64,000 bases of DNA from Pseudorasbora parva (Eukaryota > Chordata > Actinopteri > Cypriniformes > Gobionidae), in the NCBI RefSeq assembly GCF_024679245.1, contig NC_090184.1, forward strand, positions 17,703,644 through 17,767,643, written 5' to 3'. Below are positions 1 to 12,800 of the stretch, in pieces (the stretch's first letter is position 1; each line of letters begins with the position of its first letter). Below the pieces are notes generated by a model, which searched no databases, was not told the origin of the DNA, and saw only the letters and a list, made by a program, of their open reading frames with translations. A program made the translations under genes and the position numbers.

Positions 1-506
1 TGCATATATTTGGCCATATAAGCTGCGTATGAGAACTGAATTGGTGATTGCACGCTCTCCGACAGGTGGCTTTCTTATTTTCCATGACTTATTGCGTGTA
101 GTAACATTAAGCATGTCATATGTATGTAACAGTCATGTTTCCAGTCTATTCTCTGCTATTTGTGTCAGCCTAAAACTTTGACATTTTGTAAAAAAATAAT
201 AATTACGCATTAAAGGTGGGGTAAACGATATTTGAAAAATGCTGTATTAAAGTTGGTCGGACTGAAACAATGAGGCACAACAACAAACCAATCAGCATTA
301 GGGGGCATATGATGGTGGAGGAGAGAGAACAAGCAAGAGGGATAATTGAATAAAGACTGTTGAAAGAGAGATGCCTGAGAGACATTACAAAAGAGAAATG
401 CTCATTAGAATATGACTGGAAAATGAGTTATGATCAGGAAAGAGCTCTGTTACAACATTACAAAAAGATAAAGAAAAAAACAGGTATTTTAACCTTTTAT
501 ACCCAC
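1..506. other. No gene seen
   Basis: AT-rich unique-looking sequence. Short chance ORFs show no recognisable protein. Confidence 0.6.
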
Positions 507-890
507 ACTGTAAAAAAATATTTAGAAAAAAAGTTACCTGGTTCCCTAAAAATTTTGAGTTCATTGAAATTACAATTTTGAGTTAATGCAATACATTTTT
601 TTGAGATTCGACAACCTTTATTAAAATATTATTAACAGATTTTGTAAGCATATTGGGTAATTGTGTGTGTTTCGCAGCTCCAAATAGTGCTATTTTCATA
701 ATTTATTACATTTTTTATGTGGTTCAGATACAAAAATATTTTGAGTTTCTATTTATTAAACAAATTTCCTTTGTATCAACTTAAATTTTTAATTTCAATA
801 AACTCAAAATTTTAAGGCAACCAGGTTACTTACTTTTTTAAGTTAAACCAACAAAAAACAACTTTTTTTTTTTTTTTTTTTTACGGTGCA
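507..890. mobile_element. Palindromic AT-rich MITE (hAT-like ends)
   Basis: Left arm CACTGTAAAAAAATA with TTACCTGGTTCCCTAAAAATTTTGAG is mirrored at 800-890 by CTCAAAATTTTAAGGCAACCAGGTTAC and a T-run ending in TTTACGGTG. There is no coding capacity. A clear target duplication was not found. Confidence 0.6.
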
Positions 891-1949
891 GGGACAAACA
901 CACGAACAGATCAGGTCAAACTATTAAGCTGTCTAATGGAAAAAGAAGCCCTTGAAAAAAAGAGAAATATACATAGTGTATATCATTAAAATCCCTGTGC
1001 ATTTAAGCTGTGAGGAGAAAAAAAGGTTAAAAGGAATAAAGAAAGACGATGGGGAGGGAAAAAAAATAAGATTCGCTTGAACGTCAGTAACATTTTTCCA
1101 CAGGACAAAAGATACATTAGCCTTTGTTCACTAAAAGTCCAATAAAGCAGGGCTGCCAGTCTCAGTGCAGTTTCAAAGCTTTATTAGAACAGGCACAGTA
1201 AAGCCAGTAAATCCAGCCTTACATCTCACTGAAATAGACCCACTGCAGTGCCCTGCAGAGAGCCGCCTCAACTTCCAGTTGTTTTCCTCTTAAGCCAAAT
1301 GGACACTTGGAATGTGTCGACTACCCTTTATTTCCATAAACATTCATCTCAGCACATGCTGACAGAACCACTGGGGAGAAACCCTGTGCTTTTTGTCACC
1401 TATCCCGAGATCTTGCCTGTGTGCAGCACAGCGGGAATTTGTGCTGCATTGCTGCATTTATCAAAGCGATTCCTCAAGCCGTTTTCTTCTGCAGAAATAA
1501 AAAATCCGCAAACCCAGTCACTAATGTCACATAAAGGAATTCAAATTAGCAACCAAAGAAAATTGTTTATGGTGTGTTTGACCAAAAAAAAAAAAAAAAT
1601 TGTGATATGCATATGCAGTGTGCCTCCCTCACAGCATATCATCAGGGCACTTTTCACCCACATTTGCGACTAAATATAGATGTGGGTGCGAAATGTAATT
1701 AGGAACAACAACAAAAAAAAATCCTTAAAAAAATAAGTCCTAAATATCTCAAATGGCGATACAGCCAAATGATTATTCAACTTTAAAAGGCTATGATTTC
1801 ACTGGATAAATACAAGTGCTGCATGTGTCAAAGTAGAAATGTTGTACTGTTGTTCATTGCGGCTCAGTTTCTGAGCAGTTCACAATCAATGAATACCATA
1901 CATTCATTTGAAAAGATTACTTACTCTTGATTAGAGTTGCATGGGCAAC
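891..1949. other. No gene seen
   Basis: AT-rich spacer with short A-runs. A 141-codon open frame at 1,248-1,673 has no recognisable domain, ends in a Lys run encoded by an A-tract, and is probably fortuitous. Confidence 0.5.
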
Positions 1950-3979
1950 TTACTTCTAAAATGTATACATTATACACAGTACTACCATAATACAGTATTA
2001 CCAGTTACTGTCATTTGAAAGTAATTAGTTACATTGCAATGTTACTCTCTCGCTCTCTAAATTGTAATGTGTTACACTACTTTTGCGTTACTTTCCACAA
2101 ACAAACCACAAAAGCATGACTAGGAATTCTAAAATGCTAAATTGTAGTTTACTGCTGCTCATTATACATCCAGTGGAGGGCGATGTATAGCATAATGACT
2201 GTGTAGGACGGCTCATGGCACAATACAATAAGTAACAATTACTGTCAAAATCACGAAAGTAGAAAAACGACCAAATTATGGTAATTTATGGTAGAGATAC
2301 CAAACACAATAGAGATAGAGCACACTATAATGCAACCTATAGCCTAACGACATGCCGATGCACAACCTCACAACCTTCCTTTCATTTCTATTCTTATATT
2401 TTTTTAAAGCACAAACCTGGGATGCATTGGGTAGTCTCTTCACTTCTAGGGTTCAAGCTGCATGGCAGACAGAGAGAAACGTAATGTATGCTGCTTTGTC
2501 TTGCACGCTCCTTGTCTGCAGCGTTCTGTTTCTTCTCCGACCCTGAGGCTCTCACGGTTAGCTTAGTGTTAGCGTGACACCGGTCCAGGTGTTTCTTCAG
2601 GTTACAGAGAGTTCCCTCTGTGTCGCACATTACACTTGACTTTTACGTTTTTGTCCCTTTCTCACACGATCTGAAACTAAAGGGAGTATGTCCATCTCAC
2701 AAATGTAGAATCTGTCTAACATCGAATTCCAGCAGAATTTTACCCACAATTTTTATTTTTATTTTCTAGTGCTGGAATGTCTCACGGTAAATTCTTTAAT
2801 AAAAAATTAACACCACCAATTTGAGTTAAAATGCCATTATATGCGTTACTGATATTTTAACGTGTAGGTCTATAATATTACCAACATTTTATTAGCAAGG
2901 CCTTATATTAAGGTGTTACAGCAAAAAGATAGACATGTGCTAGTCATATAATTAGAATATCAACAAAAACACTAACTCCGTTCAAAAAGTTACATTTGTA
3001 TATTATATTCATTCATTACAAACAGACTGATATATTTCAAATGTTTATTTCTTTTAAAATACAAATTCATTATCTCAGGAAATTAGAAAATTACTTAAGA
3101 CCAATACAAAGAAAGGATTTGTAGAAATCTTGGCCAACTAAGAAAAGTATGAACAAAAAGTATGAGCATGTACAGCACTTAATACTTAGTTGGGGCTCCT
3201 TTTGCCTGAATTACTGCAGCAATTAAGAACAGGGATACCATGGTCCTTAAACCAGGTACTGGTTGCTTTGGGACTGTATGTAGGTGCCAAGTCCTATTGG
3301 AAAATTAAATCTGCATCTCCATTAGGTTGGTCAGCATCAGGAAGCATGAAGTGCTCAAAAATGTCCTGGTATACGGCTGCGTTGACCTTGGACCTCAGAA
3401 AACACAGTGGACCAACACCAGTAGATGACATGGCACCCCAAACCATCACTGACAGTGGAAAATTTACTCTGGACCTCAAGCAACGTGGATTGTGTGCCTC
3501 TCCTCTCTCCCTCCAGACTTTGGGACCCTGATTTCCAAAGGAATGGCAAAATTTACTTTCATCAGAGAACATAACTTTGGATGAATCAGCAGTCCTTTCT
3601 GTCTTTAGCCCAGGTGAGACGTTTCGGAAGCTGTCTGTTGTTCAAGAGTGGCTTGACACAAGGAATGCAACAGCTGAAACCCATGTCTTGCATACGTCTG
3701 TGCGTAGTGGTTCTTGAAGCACTGACTCCAGCTGCAGTCCACTATTTGTGAATCTGCCCAAAATACTGAATTTGGGATTTTCCTTAGTTGTCAGTTATAA
3801 TCATCCAAATAAAAATAAATAAACATTTGAAATATATCAGGTTGTGTGTAATGAATGAATACAAGTTACACTTTTTGAATGGAATTAGTGAAATAAATCA
3901 ACTTTTTGATGATATTCTAATTATATGACCAGCACCTGTATATTATAATTACTTTTGCAATGCGTTACTCCGAACACTG
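1950..3979 (-). mobile_element. hAT-like remnant interrupted by the Tc1 element
   Basis: The right end at 3,979 is a hAT-type CAGTG terminus (reads ...CCGAACACTG, preceded by GCGTTACT). GTTAC/GTAAC-rich sequence typical of the same kind of repeat lies at 1,950-2,100. Between them, a minus-strand trace at about 2,560-2,630 reads CDTEGTLCNLKKHLDRCH, which resembles the second half of a BED zinc finger found in hAT transposases. The left terminus was not located, so the start is approximate. Confidence 0.42.
2930..3940 (-). mobile_element. Degenerate, internally deleted Tc1/mariner element
   Basis: Long inverted repeats (about 100 bp or more) with the motif GTCATATAATTAGAATATCA near both ends, bounded by TA dinucleotides at 2,930-2,931 and 3,939-3,940. 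A minus-strand transposase remnant between about 3,190 and 3,760 reads FSDESKF, VMVWGAMSSTGVGPL and KVNAAVYQDIFEHFMLP, typical of DD34E transposases. Only about 1 kb remains, shorter than a complete Tc1-type element, with the N-terminal coding part largely missing. Non-autonomous. Confidence 0.87.
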
Positions 3980-4984
3980 CTGTTGATGAATTATGACAAT
4001 ATTTACTTTATAGTGTTCATATTGCAATATGTGGTAGATGGTTGTAAGAGTGCATATATATTTTTGAATGGGCAGTCGCCAATTGTAAAACAGACATTTC
4101 AAAATAAGAGTTCAAGTGTATTTCAATCAAAAGTCTCGTATTATGCATAACGTCAGGATTATGCTTATAGTTTAGTTGCCTTTTTGATCCCATGCATTTG
4201 ACACTTCAATGAAAAAATATAATAATAATACTGCTTGATGAAATTGCTTAATTAAAATGAGCTAAAGCAACACAATTGCTATACATTTTGTTGCCAAACT
4301 TAATTTGATTGTGTTCAGTCCACTTAAAGTCAAACTGAATCCGTTTGTGTTACATTAATGATTTGTGTTGCATTAACTGAAACTGGGCGGGGATTGTTAG
4401 TTCCCAGCATGATTTGCATATGGCAAAATCAAGAGCAAGTAAAATGTTGTTATTTTATATGTAAAAGTGTGTTTTTTTTAACGTATTTTTGAGCAAAATC
4501 TGAAAGCGGAGACTTGATTGTGTTGAATACAGTTTAAAATTCAATTATGTTGGAATTATTATTTAAACTATTGTGGGTTATCATTGTGGAGAAGAATGGA
4601 AAATTTGCTAGTCTGTGGACTAAAACAACCAATGTCATCATGGCTTTGCTGAAGGAGCTATTAATGCAGCATTTAAGATACTAATTTGTGCTCTTTCTAG
4701 CAAAAAGTTTGTCAGCTAGCTAGTGCAGTATAATTCAGTTGTGTAACATTAAAGTATATGAAAATTAAATGGATGAATGAATATATGGAATTGAATGTCT
4801 GAATCATGACAGGAAGTCATATAAAATTCATTTTGAAACTACTTAATTGAGTCACTAAAAATGTATTCATTCCATAATGTTGAAGTTACATGAACAAATG
4901 ATGTTTGTTTAACCCAATTAATTAATGTGGGACTGATGTTTAACCCAATTAATTTATTTTTAAAATGCAAACACGAGGGGAGTC
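3980..4984. other. No gene seen
   Basis: AT-rich non-coding sequence. TTAATTAA-like and AACCCAATTAATT motifs recur near 4,910-4,955 as a short direct repeat. Confidence 0.5.
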
Positions 4985-5265
4985 TGAACCCACAAATGGC
5001 GGATCAACAAGCTACTACATTTCTCTCGGATGCGGTAGGATTCAATAAATTGAATGTGGAGGATTTTAACTGTGACAAGATGATTGACAGGGCAGTTTAA
5101 ACGTGACAGGATGCACGCAGAGCTGTCCGTTAAAGATGACGAAGCCCAGAGCTTGCAATCTTCTGCTACACACTCAAAGGTATCTACTTTTCCTTCACAA
5201 AAAGACTACATATACTTTTAGTTCATAGTATAAGTAGGTGAATTGGGACGCAGCTTTTGTCTAGT
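4985..5265. repeat. Dispersed repeat, copy 1 (shared with 15.39-15.65 kb)
   Basis: Shares a long, well-conserved stretch with the copy at 15,385-15,645, including GAATGTGGAGGATTTTAACT followed by a match through the GATTGAC and GGCAGTTTAAA blocks. Both end in a segment with CATAGTATNAGTA and AATTGGGANGCAGC. No coding potential. Probably an unclassified fish MITE. Confidence 0.75.
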
Positions 5266-6767
5266 TCAAGTAAGTTAAAATCATTAAATTATTCATAAAT
5301 CATCAGGCCATTTACATCAACTGCAAACTTTTAATGTGTCTGGATAGCCTGAGAATTTTGTGGCCTGAGAATGCAACCTTTGAAATAAGTTTTTGAAAAC
5401 GATACCGTTAACAACTCCATGTAAAGTTTAAAAATGTAAAATATTGTGTGTTTAGTCTATAAAAATGCCCATTTAATGCCTATGTGCTCAGGTGCGTAGC
5501 CTATTTACAAGGGGACACTGCCAACTTGTCTGGCATGCGTTATACAACATTTTTAGTTGTTTTTGCAGATCCTTGTGAATGGAAATCCTTTTGATAACTT
5601 TGTCATCAGAACAAACATTGTTTCTCCAGTTCAGTTAGATCTTGATTAATTTACATGATCATTTTACATTACTTGATCATTTTACATTTCACTGCCGGTT
5701 GTATTCTGTATAACTGTGTATGTGACAAATAAAACTCTTGAACTTGATTATTCCCTAGTCAGTTCCCTTAGTTCCTAATTACATTCATCTGTTGAGCATC
5801 ATGTCTCCTATGTATTTAACGCCCGAGTTTCCTCAGTTCTTTGTTTGGTCTCGTCTTTGCATTATGTGGTTATACTTCATTCCTGGTAATCTCCTGCGCA
5901 TCTCCTTGTTGAATTTATTATTAAAAACAGTTTTAGTTCCCTGCTTCTTGCGATTCATCACAACAAATGTGGCACAGAGTTTTCCTTGGTTATCATTGGT
6001 ATTTGCACAATAAACTGCATTTGGCATGTAATTCAAAGTAAACTCTTGTAGCTTCTGTCTGGGCTGCCCCATCACAGGAAGGAAAGACTAAGAACAGAGA
6101 TTGCTATTATGCAAATATTGAGAATGAGGAGATATCACGACACCGCGCCCCGCCCCCTTCCGCCATTTTGGGAGGATGGTCAGGTATTGGATTCGGACAG
6201 AGACTGGAGAAGAGATATTCTCATGATTACCATGTACATCATTTTCCAAACTCAATGGAACATGACGTTTTAATCCACCCCAGCCGATGAGAGAAAGCAG
6301 CTGCTGGTAAACATACGCCATTATTTCACCACAGGGTGTCAGTCATAGTCTTACTAGTGCCGCGAGGCTGGAGTGTGTTGACACCTGATGAATATGATCC
6401 TTTATTTATTTGTATTAAACATTCTGAGAACTATTCTGTCATTTTTCATTGTCAATAATTTTATTTTATGTAATTTACATGTTAATGCCAAAATGATTAA
6501 TAAAGTAACTTAGGCCTATAGCTAGTTGACTGTCATTTTCCTCTAACGTAACATGTACGTACTGAGCATTTAGTCTACTTAAGACTGGACTAAAAGCACC
6601 AGCGCACAAGCGTTCCTTGTTATTAGTTAAATTCATTTAGAAATGTAAACTCGTCATCAGGTATAAAATACGGTCAGTATGAGAAAAACGCTGTTAATGA
6701 GAGGACGAGCATTAGACTGTTGCAGGATAGTGGGGAGATATATTTATTTATCATTCAGAATGCACAA
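5266..6767. other. No gene seen; LINE-like 3' tail at 5,695-5,750
   Basis: Non-coding. At 5,695-5,750 a segment ending in a short A/T-rich AATAAAACTCTTGAACTTGA string resembles a LINE 3' terminus. The stretch 5,770-6,360 looks like old repeat sequence. No coherent ORF. Confidence 0.4.
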
Positions 6768-7021
6768 TGGACTGCATTTATATGGACTGCATTTATATAG
6801 CGCTTTTATCCAAAGCGCTTTACATTTTGCCTCACATTCACCCATTCATACACCGACGGCGGTGTCAGCCATGTAAGGCGCCATCCAGCTCGTCGGGAGC
6901 AGCTGGGGTTAGGTGTCTTGCTCATGGACACTTCGACACTTGGTCAGGTGGAACCGGGGATTGAACCACCAACCTTCTGGTTTGTAGACAACCTACATGA
7001 ACCACTGAGCCACTGCCGCCC
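6768..7021 (-). repeat. tRNA-derived SINE
   Basis: Read on the minus strand, the element begins with a tRNA-like head. It has an A-box-like TGGCTCAGTGG at about 7,014-7,004 and a B-box GGTTCAATCCC at 6,967-6,957, correctly ordered for RNA polymerase III. The 3' part ends in AAAGCGCTATATAAATGCAG, a tail style shared with LINE 3' ends, and the last 15 bp are duplicated (6,768-6,796). Confidence 0.65.
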
Positions 7022-7094
7022 TGCCGCACAAAAAAATATATAGAAACATTTCAGGCATTGTGGTGGCAAGAAAAAAACTGGTAACAAGTGGAGG

Positions 7095-7466
7095 AAAATG
7101 GGCAAAATCTACAGTATCAGAGAGAAAATGTGCTTTTATTTGGCCTAACACTTTGTAGCAGAGTTGCTGTTGTCCCCAATTGCTTCCACTTTGTTATAAT
7201 ACCACTGACAGTTGACTGTAGAATATTTAGTGGTGAGGACATTTCACTAATGGACTTATTGCACAGTTGGCAACCTATCCCAGTACCACGCTTGAATTCA
7301 CTGAGTTCCTAAGAGCGACCCATTCTTTCACAAATGTTTGTAGAAGCACCTTCATGCCTAGGTGCTTGATTTCATACACCTGTGGCCATGGGACTGATTG
7401 GAACACCTGAATTCAATGACTTGAATTGGAGGGGTGTCCCAATACTTTTGGCAATATATAGTGTAT
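7095..7466. mobile_element. DNA transposon 3' fragment (probably Tc1-like)
   Basis: Ends in GGTGTCCCAATACTTTTGGC plus ATATATAGTGTA, a terminus I recognise from a common fish DNA transposon. The internal part is decayed and non-coding. The other end was not found, so this is a truncated copy. Confidence 0.5.
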
Positions 7467-7595
7467 GTTTACACAACATTGACATACTCAAAACAATCTC
7501 TGTTTACACAGATATGCAAAAGATGCCTAAAAATGCTGTATGATGCATACCAGGCCAGTAGTTGCAGATGCTGAAAACAGTGTTGTGTAAACACC
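7466..7595. repeat. Small hairpin MITE
   Basis: Arms of about 16 bp, GTGTTTACACAACA-type at 7,466-7,481 and its complement at 7,579-7,594, enclose about 100 bp. It abuts the transposon end directly. Confidence 0.55.
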
Positions 7596-10480
7596 CCCTT
7601 AGAAAAGCTTACGTGGAAGAAAGTAATTGGGCTATAAACTTGCTTAAAGTTTGTTCTCCCAAAAATAAATCAGCAGTTACGCCCCCTCATCCTACAACGA
7701 TATGACGACTTCTGTGGAACAGAAGAAAAATGCATTCCATTGAGCTGCTTTTCCATTGTTTTTCTCCATAAACATTCTCAAGAACAGTGTGTTTGGGCTT
7801 GCATCTCACATCATGAGACATCATTTGTTTACAGCCACAGATGTCGAAAACTCCTGCATCCCTCTTTCACAAGAATGCACATCCATATTTTAATCATAGA
7901 GAGATGAATGCACAGGGTTAGTTAGGTTAAAAGCTTTTCAAGCATGCATGTTTATCAATATTTAATATTAGGTTGTGCTGGCAAAGCATTTTTTTCAAAC
8001 AGTGCATGCTATACAGTAATAACAACTCCATCAATACCGTAATGAAAAAGCATTACTTTAGCAGTTTAAAAGCAATATTTGAATACCAGTCATGGTAAGC
8101 AGTTTGTTTAGTAGAAAATTTTATTTTTAAATCACTCTTGAGCATGCACAAATATTGGGTAAAATAAGCCGTTTTTAATTGCCACCTTCATGGATTGATG
8201 GATTTACTTTCCATCGAGCTTGTCGTAATGCACTCTGAGACTGCCTTCTCTTTTGAGAATACTTATAATACTGACTTGGAATTGGCTAAAAAACCAAGGT
8301 GTCTTGGGAAGCAGCGTACAGTAATTAGGCTTGCTACCTTTTAAAACAACCTTGATGCCTGTAGCGCACATACAGTATGATGCCTTAAAATACTGCCTCT
8401 GTAGTGAGTTCACTAGGTTTTGTAGTGACAAAGTGACTGTTTATTTGTAATTTACTCGACTCCATCTAAAAGGCACTCAATCATTACTTATACAACAAGG
8501 TGCGCACACCCGTTGGATGAGTTTGGAGTTCGAACCTGTGACCTGATTAAATTAACTTCGACCAACCTGACACGCTGAATAATTCAAGTAGCAATGTGTG
8601 TTGCTGTAGCTCTCAACTAAAGTGAGCTTAATGGGCCCCTGGAGATCCATTTACAGCAACCGAGTTTATAAACCAGTTGGGTGGGAGAAAATCCTTAGTA
8701 ACTGCTGTCAGGATGTAACGTTATTCATGGCATCTGAACAAACATCTAGGAGTGATCCAAGGACACCGTCTTTAATTAATGAACTGTGATAAGTAAATGT
8801 TGTGGCCAGAGACACTCATCAATTGCCTGTTTTGTTTTAATTCTATAGAAGAAGAAAAAAATGCCCTAATTTCCCTCGGCTCTTTTCCAAAGACTCAATT
8901 GAGAGAAATGAGTCAAGAAAGCTCCAATCAGGTAATTTTGTCTTTCATCTTTAAATACTACATTTTTATTAGTGAAAGGCTATAGCAAATGGTAATTATT
9001 TATTTGGACTGACCTATAATTAATAACACGGATTGGCTTCACAATTGCCTTTTCAGATTTCCAGAATGAATCATTTCAATTAACTTGCCTCTCATTCATC
9101 ATGATCTTTTATCCCTGTGGGCACTCTGAAGAGACAGTTAAACTCTTCAGCACAGCATAGGCATGATTGACAGACAGGTTCCCTTTCGCAAGCTGACGCT
9201 TATTGTGAGACTCATTCAGATCCTAATACTCGCAGGCCCTCTGGCTACAATACGACAAGGCCGTTGTAAAAGGATGATTATGTAATCAATAAAAAACGGC
9301 AAGATGAAAGGGATGCGTCATTCCATTTACATGCCGCCATACACTGACTTCTGAATACCGCCACAGTTGTGCTGGTCATTTGGGTTTTCGGAGATTGAAG
9401 GATGAAACACTGGAGGTGTGATTGTGGGAGTGATAAAGTGATGAGAAGAGACTTGTTTTAGTTTTAATAAACACTGATTGATTATGACGCTCACACTCTA
9501 ATCAGACTCATTTAGAGCGCTGAGAGTGACATTCAAAATTCCCATTTGAACAAGAAATTACATTCTTGCCAGTCCCGTTGCCCTTGGCAAGATCAGGCAT
9601 AACAGGTCTCACCTGAAAAATAAACAAAACTACAAAATCCCATAATAAGTTAAAATTATGTTGGGGAATCATGCACAATAAGACAAAAATATATTAAAAT
9701 AAGCTCCCAAAAGCGCCTTAAAGAGGTCTAATTATGCTCTTTTAGGAAGTCTTGATTTTGTTTTTAGAGTGTAATATGCTTTCATGCTTGATTGTTCAAA
9801 AAAATACATTATTTCTCACATATTTTACATTATCACAGCACCTCTCTCCCCAGGCTCCCCCGAACACGTTATTTAGTTACACCCCTCCTTCCAAAATACA
9901 AACTGTGCTATGATTGGTTAACTGGTCCAGTGTGTTGTATTGGGGAAAGTTACTTGCATTAAATGATAAAAAGTAACTAATGTGTTACTTAGTTACTTTT
10001 TAAGAAAAATGTGTTACGCTACTTTTTCTCACCTGGGCTGTGCCTGTTTTTTTTTGTTTGTTTGTTTTTTAGATTAACAAAAAAGTTTTAATTCTGAGCA
10101 AATGTAAAATGCCCTTTGACACCAAAGTTAAAATAATAAGAAGGAAATGCAAATTGACGTGTACAGTAGAAAGTTCAAACAAACCATTCAGCAGTGCTGC
10201 CATTCTGGACTGCAGAAGAAAAGGATGCAGGTATTATTATTCTTATTGTAAATATTAAGGATGGCGTCAATTTCAAACCAATTTAAGCCTGATTCAGACT
10301 TGAGAATGTTAACAAAAAAGAAGATCTTCCAAGACAGATTTTATGAACGGACTTTGCAAGCATGGATTCCAATTAGAGTCCAACATGCAGATCCATGCAC
10401 ACATTAACGCAAAGGTCGGCAAACTTATGGTACATGGAAGAATAATCAATAAAGCGGGCACCTGCTAATTGTTTGTCAGA
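7596..10480. other. No gene seen; hAT end at about 9,928-10,040
   Basis: Mostly AT-rich non-coding sequence. At 9,928-10,040 a CAGTGTG... start followed by GTTACTTTTT/GTAACTAA-type sequence resembles a hAT end like that at 3,979. The stretch 9,050-9,560 is less repetitive, compositionally balanced and contains TAAT-type motifs; it might be conserved non-coding DNA. Confidence 0.4.
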
Positions 10481-11129
10481 TCTCAAGGAACAAGGGTTAC
10501 AATCACAACCCAAGATATTCCCTTTTGGGGGCTAGAGTTAACCAGTCATCTGTGGGGTGGTGGAGATGTGGACCACCCTTAGAGGCCTGCGCATAGTGTC
10601 CTCAAAACAATAACAGTTCTTAGAAATGTTTTCTCCACTCTAGATTGGCAAAGGATGAACCTCTTCAACCCCACTGACTTGCATTTCACCTCCTGAAACC
10701 TCTTGACGTTTGAATGAACCGAGCAGCCAAAGAGTTCTATCTCTCTCCTTGATGCGCAAGCATAAATGTCTCTCGGCCACCACCAATGCTGCAGTGGAGC
10801 GGCTGATGCTGTGGGTCGTCTCCTTAGTGGCCTGGAGAGACAGGTCAGTGGCCCAACATGGTTCGTTAAGATCATCAGGACCAACCTCCTAACCCTCATC
10901 TAGTTCTCTGAGCAGGTCTGTTTGGTATGCCTGCATAATTGCCATCATTTTGGGACAATTGCCAAATTAGATGTAGAATGGCAGGGTTTGGTGGGCAGTC
11001 CTTGAGGAATGATGCAACGTTGTGTGAGAAATATGATGCTAGTGTCTCTTTAACCTGCTGCATCATCCGATAGCCTTTCTCATACGAGCTCAGGATGAAG
11101 GAATAATGATGTACTGTGGGGCTTGTTAA

Positions 11130-11775
11130 CTCTTTCCCCGCCAAACACGTAATTTTCTGTTATTTATGAGAAAACGCATCCAGGCCAAAAACTGAATTTT
11201 CCCGGGTTTTCGTGGTTTAACTGTTAGACGCTAGGGGCTTTATTACACATCTCCTGAATGAGTTCTGAATCTCCTGATCAAAACCCACAGAAGTACAATC
11301 TTTTGTAATCATATGCATATGAAAAACAATGGGATCATCAACATTAAACATCATATAAATCAAAACTACCTAATGTTAGTGAATGATATGTGGACCCAGG
11401 ATGAGCTACAGGACTGTGAAGCATTAGGGGTGTTGATGGACTCGATCTACTCCATCTGTGTTAGATCATCGTTCTGAATCTGATCTGGAAATAGTCTTTC
11501 ACAAAAACGTGATTTTCTCAGCTTTATGTTTAAAATGTTGCTTTTTTATTAAACTTACCCGTATTCAAGTTTTGATAAAAAACGAATGCATGAAGCTAGA
11601 ATAAAACATTTTTTTGTTGTTGTTTAAAAGAAGAGGGTCAGCTCTTTCTTTTTATATATGGCATGCTCAGATATTCATAAAACAAAATATTCTATGCGCT
11701 ATAAAAATTTGGTGAAAATGGTCAAAAACCCTGGTGGGGGCTGGCAACTTTTTTTTAAACGCTGGTGGGAAAGAG
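11130..11775. mobile_element. piggyBac-like MITE with TTAA duplication
   Basis: Inverted ends CTCTTTCCCCGCC and GGTGGGAAAGAG lie directly inside TTAA at 11,126-11,129 and 11,776-11,779. It is inserted into the DIRS gag remnant. No transposase. Internal sequence recurs at 30,102-30,400 and, inverted, at 39,826-40,157. Confidence 0.8.
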
Positions 11776-11830
11776 TTAAATATCAGGAGAATTGCCTTTT
11801 CCATGATCTTGAGATAGGAGTGTGGAGATC

Positions 11831-12145
11831 CAACACGATCTCATGGTAATGTGTATTAATAGTACGAGTGTGAAATGTCATGGAATTGATACGCCAAAAT
11901 GAGTTTTGGCATGCAAATGTTATGCAGTTTGCCACGTGCATATGATACGCACTTTATGGCATGTATATGACACGCTCTTGGGTAGATTAGGGTGGTGGGT
12001 TCGCATGTATAATACGCCATAAAGTGCGTATCATACGCACGCGAAAACCGCGTACCACATGCACGCCAAAACTAATTTTAGCATTTACATTCCACGAGAT
12101 TGCACACTAGTACTATTTATACGCATTTTTCTTAAGATTGGGCTC
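11831..12145. mobile_element. Foldback MITE inserted in DIRS remnant
   Basis: Nearly the whole element is an imperfect palindrome. The outer arms include AATAGTACGAGTGTGAAATG, with its degenerate complement at about 12,060-12,120. Inner arms with GATACGCACTTTATGG and CCATAAAGTGCGTATC face each other. A GGAGATC direct repeat flanks it (11,824-11,830 and 12,146-12,152), consistent with a 7-8 bp target duplication. Confidence 0.7.
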
Positions 12146-12800
12146 GGAGATCAGGAAAAAAAGGAAGCCCCGATGTGGAGGCTGTTCTTGGCTGAACAGC
12201 GCTCATCGAGTTTTCTCTTCTTATGTGCTTCCTGCTTCTCTGATGGCAAATCAATAATTAATTTGGCCACAGCATGAGGGACAACCTCCAGTAGCTCCTC
12301 CTATGCTAAGGAAAGAGGCAGCGAGTCCTTAAAATCATCCTCCTGGATGCTGAGAACATCTACCTCCTTGGAGGGTCCGTATCCAAGCAAGCAAGGGACG
12401 AGAAAGGGCCAAAGCCATCTTGAGTATCTCTGCCAGCTCCATCTATGACACCCATGATCTGAGGGTCCAGAACTGCGGGGAGCGCAAGCCTGACCTGCCT
12501 CATTAAACAGGGCCAGGCGAGAGCAGAGCGTTCTGAGTGGAAGATAATACACATAATGTACACAGGCAGCCCCCTCAAGAGCTGCCCGTGCATGCTCCAC
12601 TCCCAGGCAATGAACACAAAGCTTGTGTGTCTCCCCAACTGTAATATAACTTGGGCAGGGAGTCAAACACCCTATCTTTATTTTCATTTTATTTTCAGGA
12701 CAAACAGTACCAAATAAGACAGATAGTTTTACACACATAGTGCTTGCTGGAGAACATACAATGGACACTTTACTATCCCATGAGTCTATTGGAGAGGATT

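Larger units (their letters stand above)
10482..12775 (-). pseudogene. DIRS remnant 1: decayed gag with RT and recombinase deleted
   Basis: Starts with a degenerate internal complementary region (10,482-10,526, GGAACAAGGGTTACAATCAC...). It then jumps straight to gag coding sequence on the minus strand, so roughly 3 kb of recombinase and RT sequence is missing. Block A (about 10,640-11,125) matches the part of the intact gag encoding VTKETARAIGRSM and VVERFQEVRK. Block B (about 12,146-12,765) matches the N-terminal Cys/His region (LCVHCLGVEHARAALEGAAC is readable). The blocks are separated by two MITEs. Many stops and frameshifts are present. It is clearly much older than the copy at 17.75-23.1 kb. 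Confidence 0.85.

Noticed and set aside
1248..1673. 141-codon ORF as a host gene
   Set aside because: No domain, an A-tract-encoded Lys run and no splice or promoter context.
3190..3531. 113-codon plus-strand ORF
   Set aside because: Antisense to the Tc1 transposase remnant, whose minus-strand translation shows family motifs.
6768..7021. A functional tRNA gene from the A and B boxes
   Set aside because: The head does not fold into a clean cloverleaf by eye and continues into a SINE body with a LINE-like tail.
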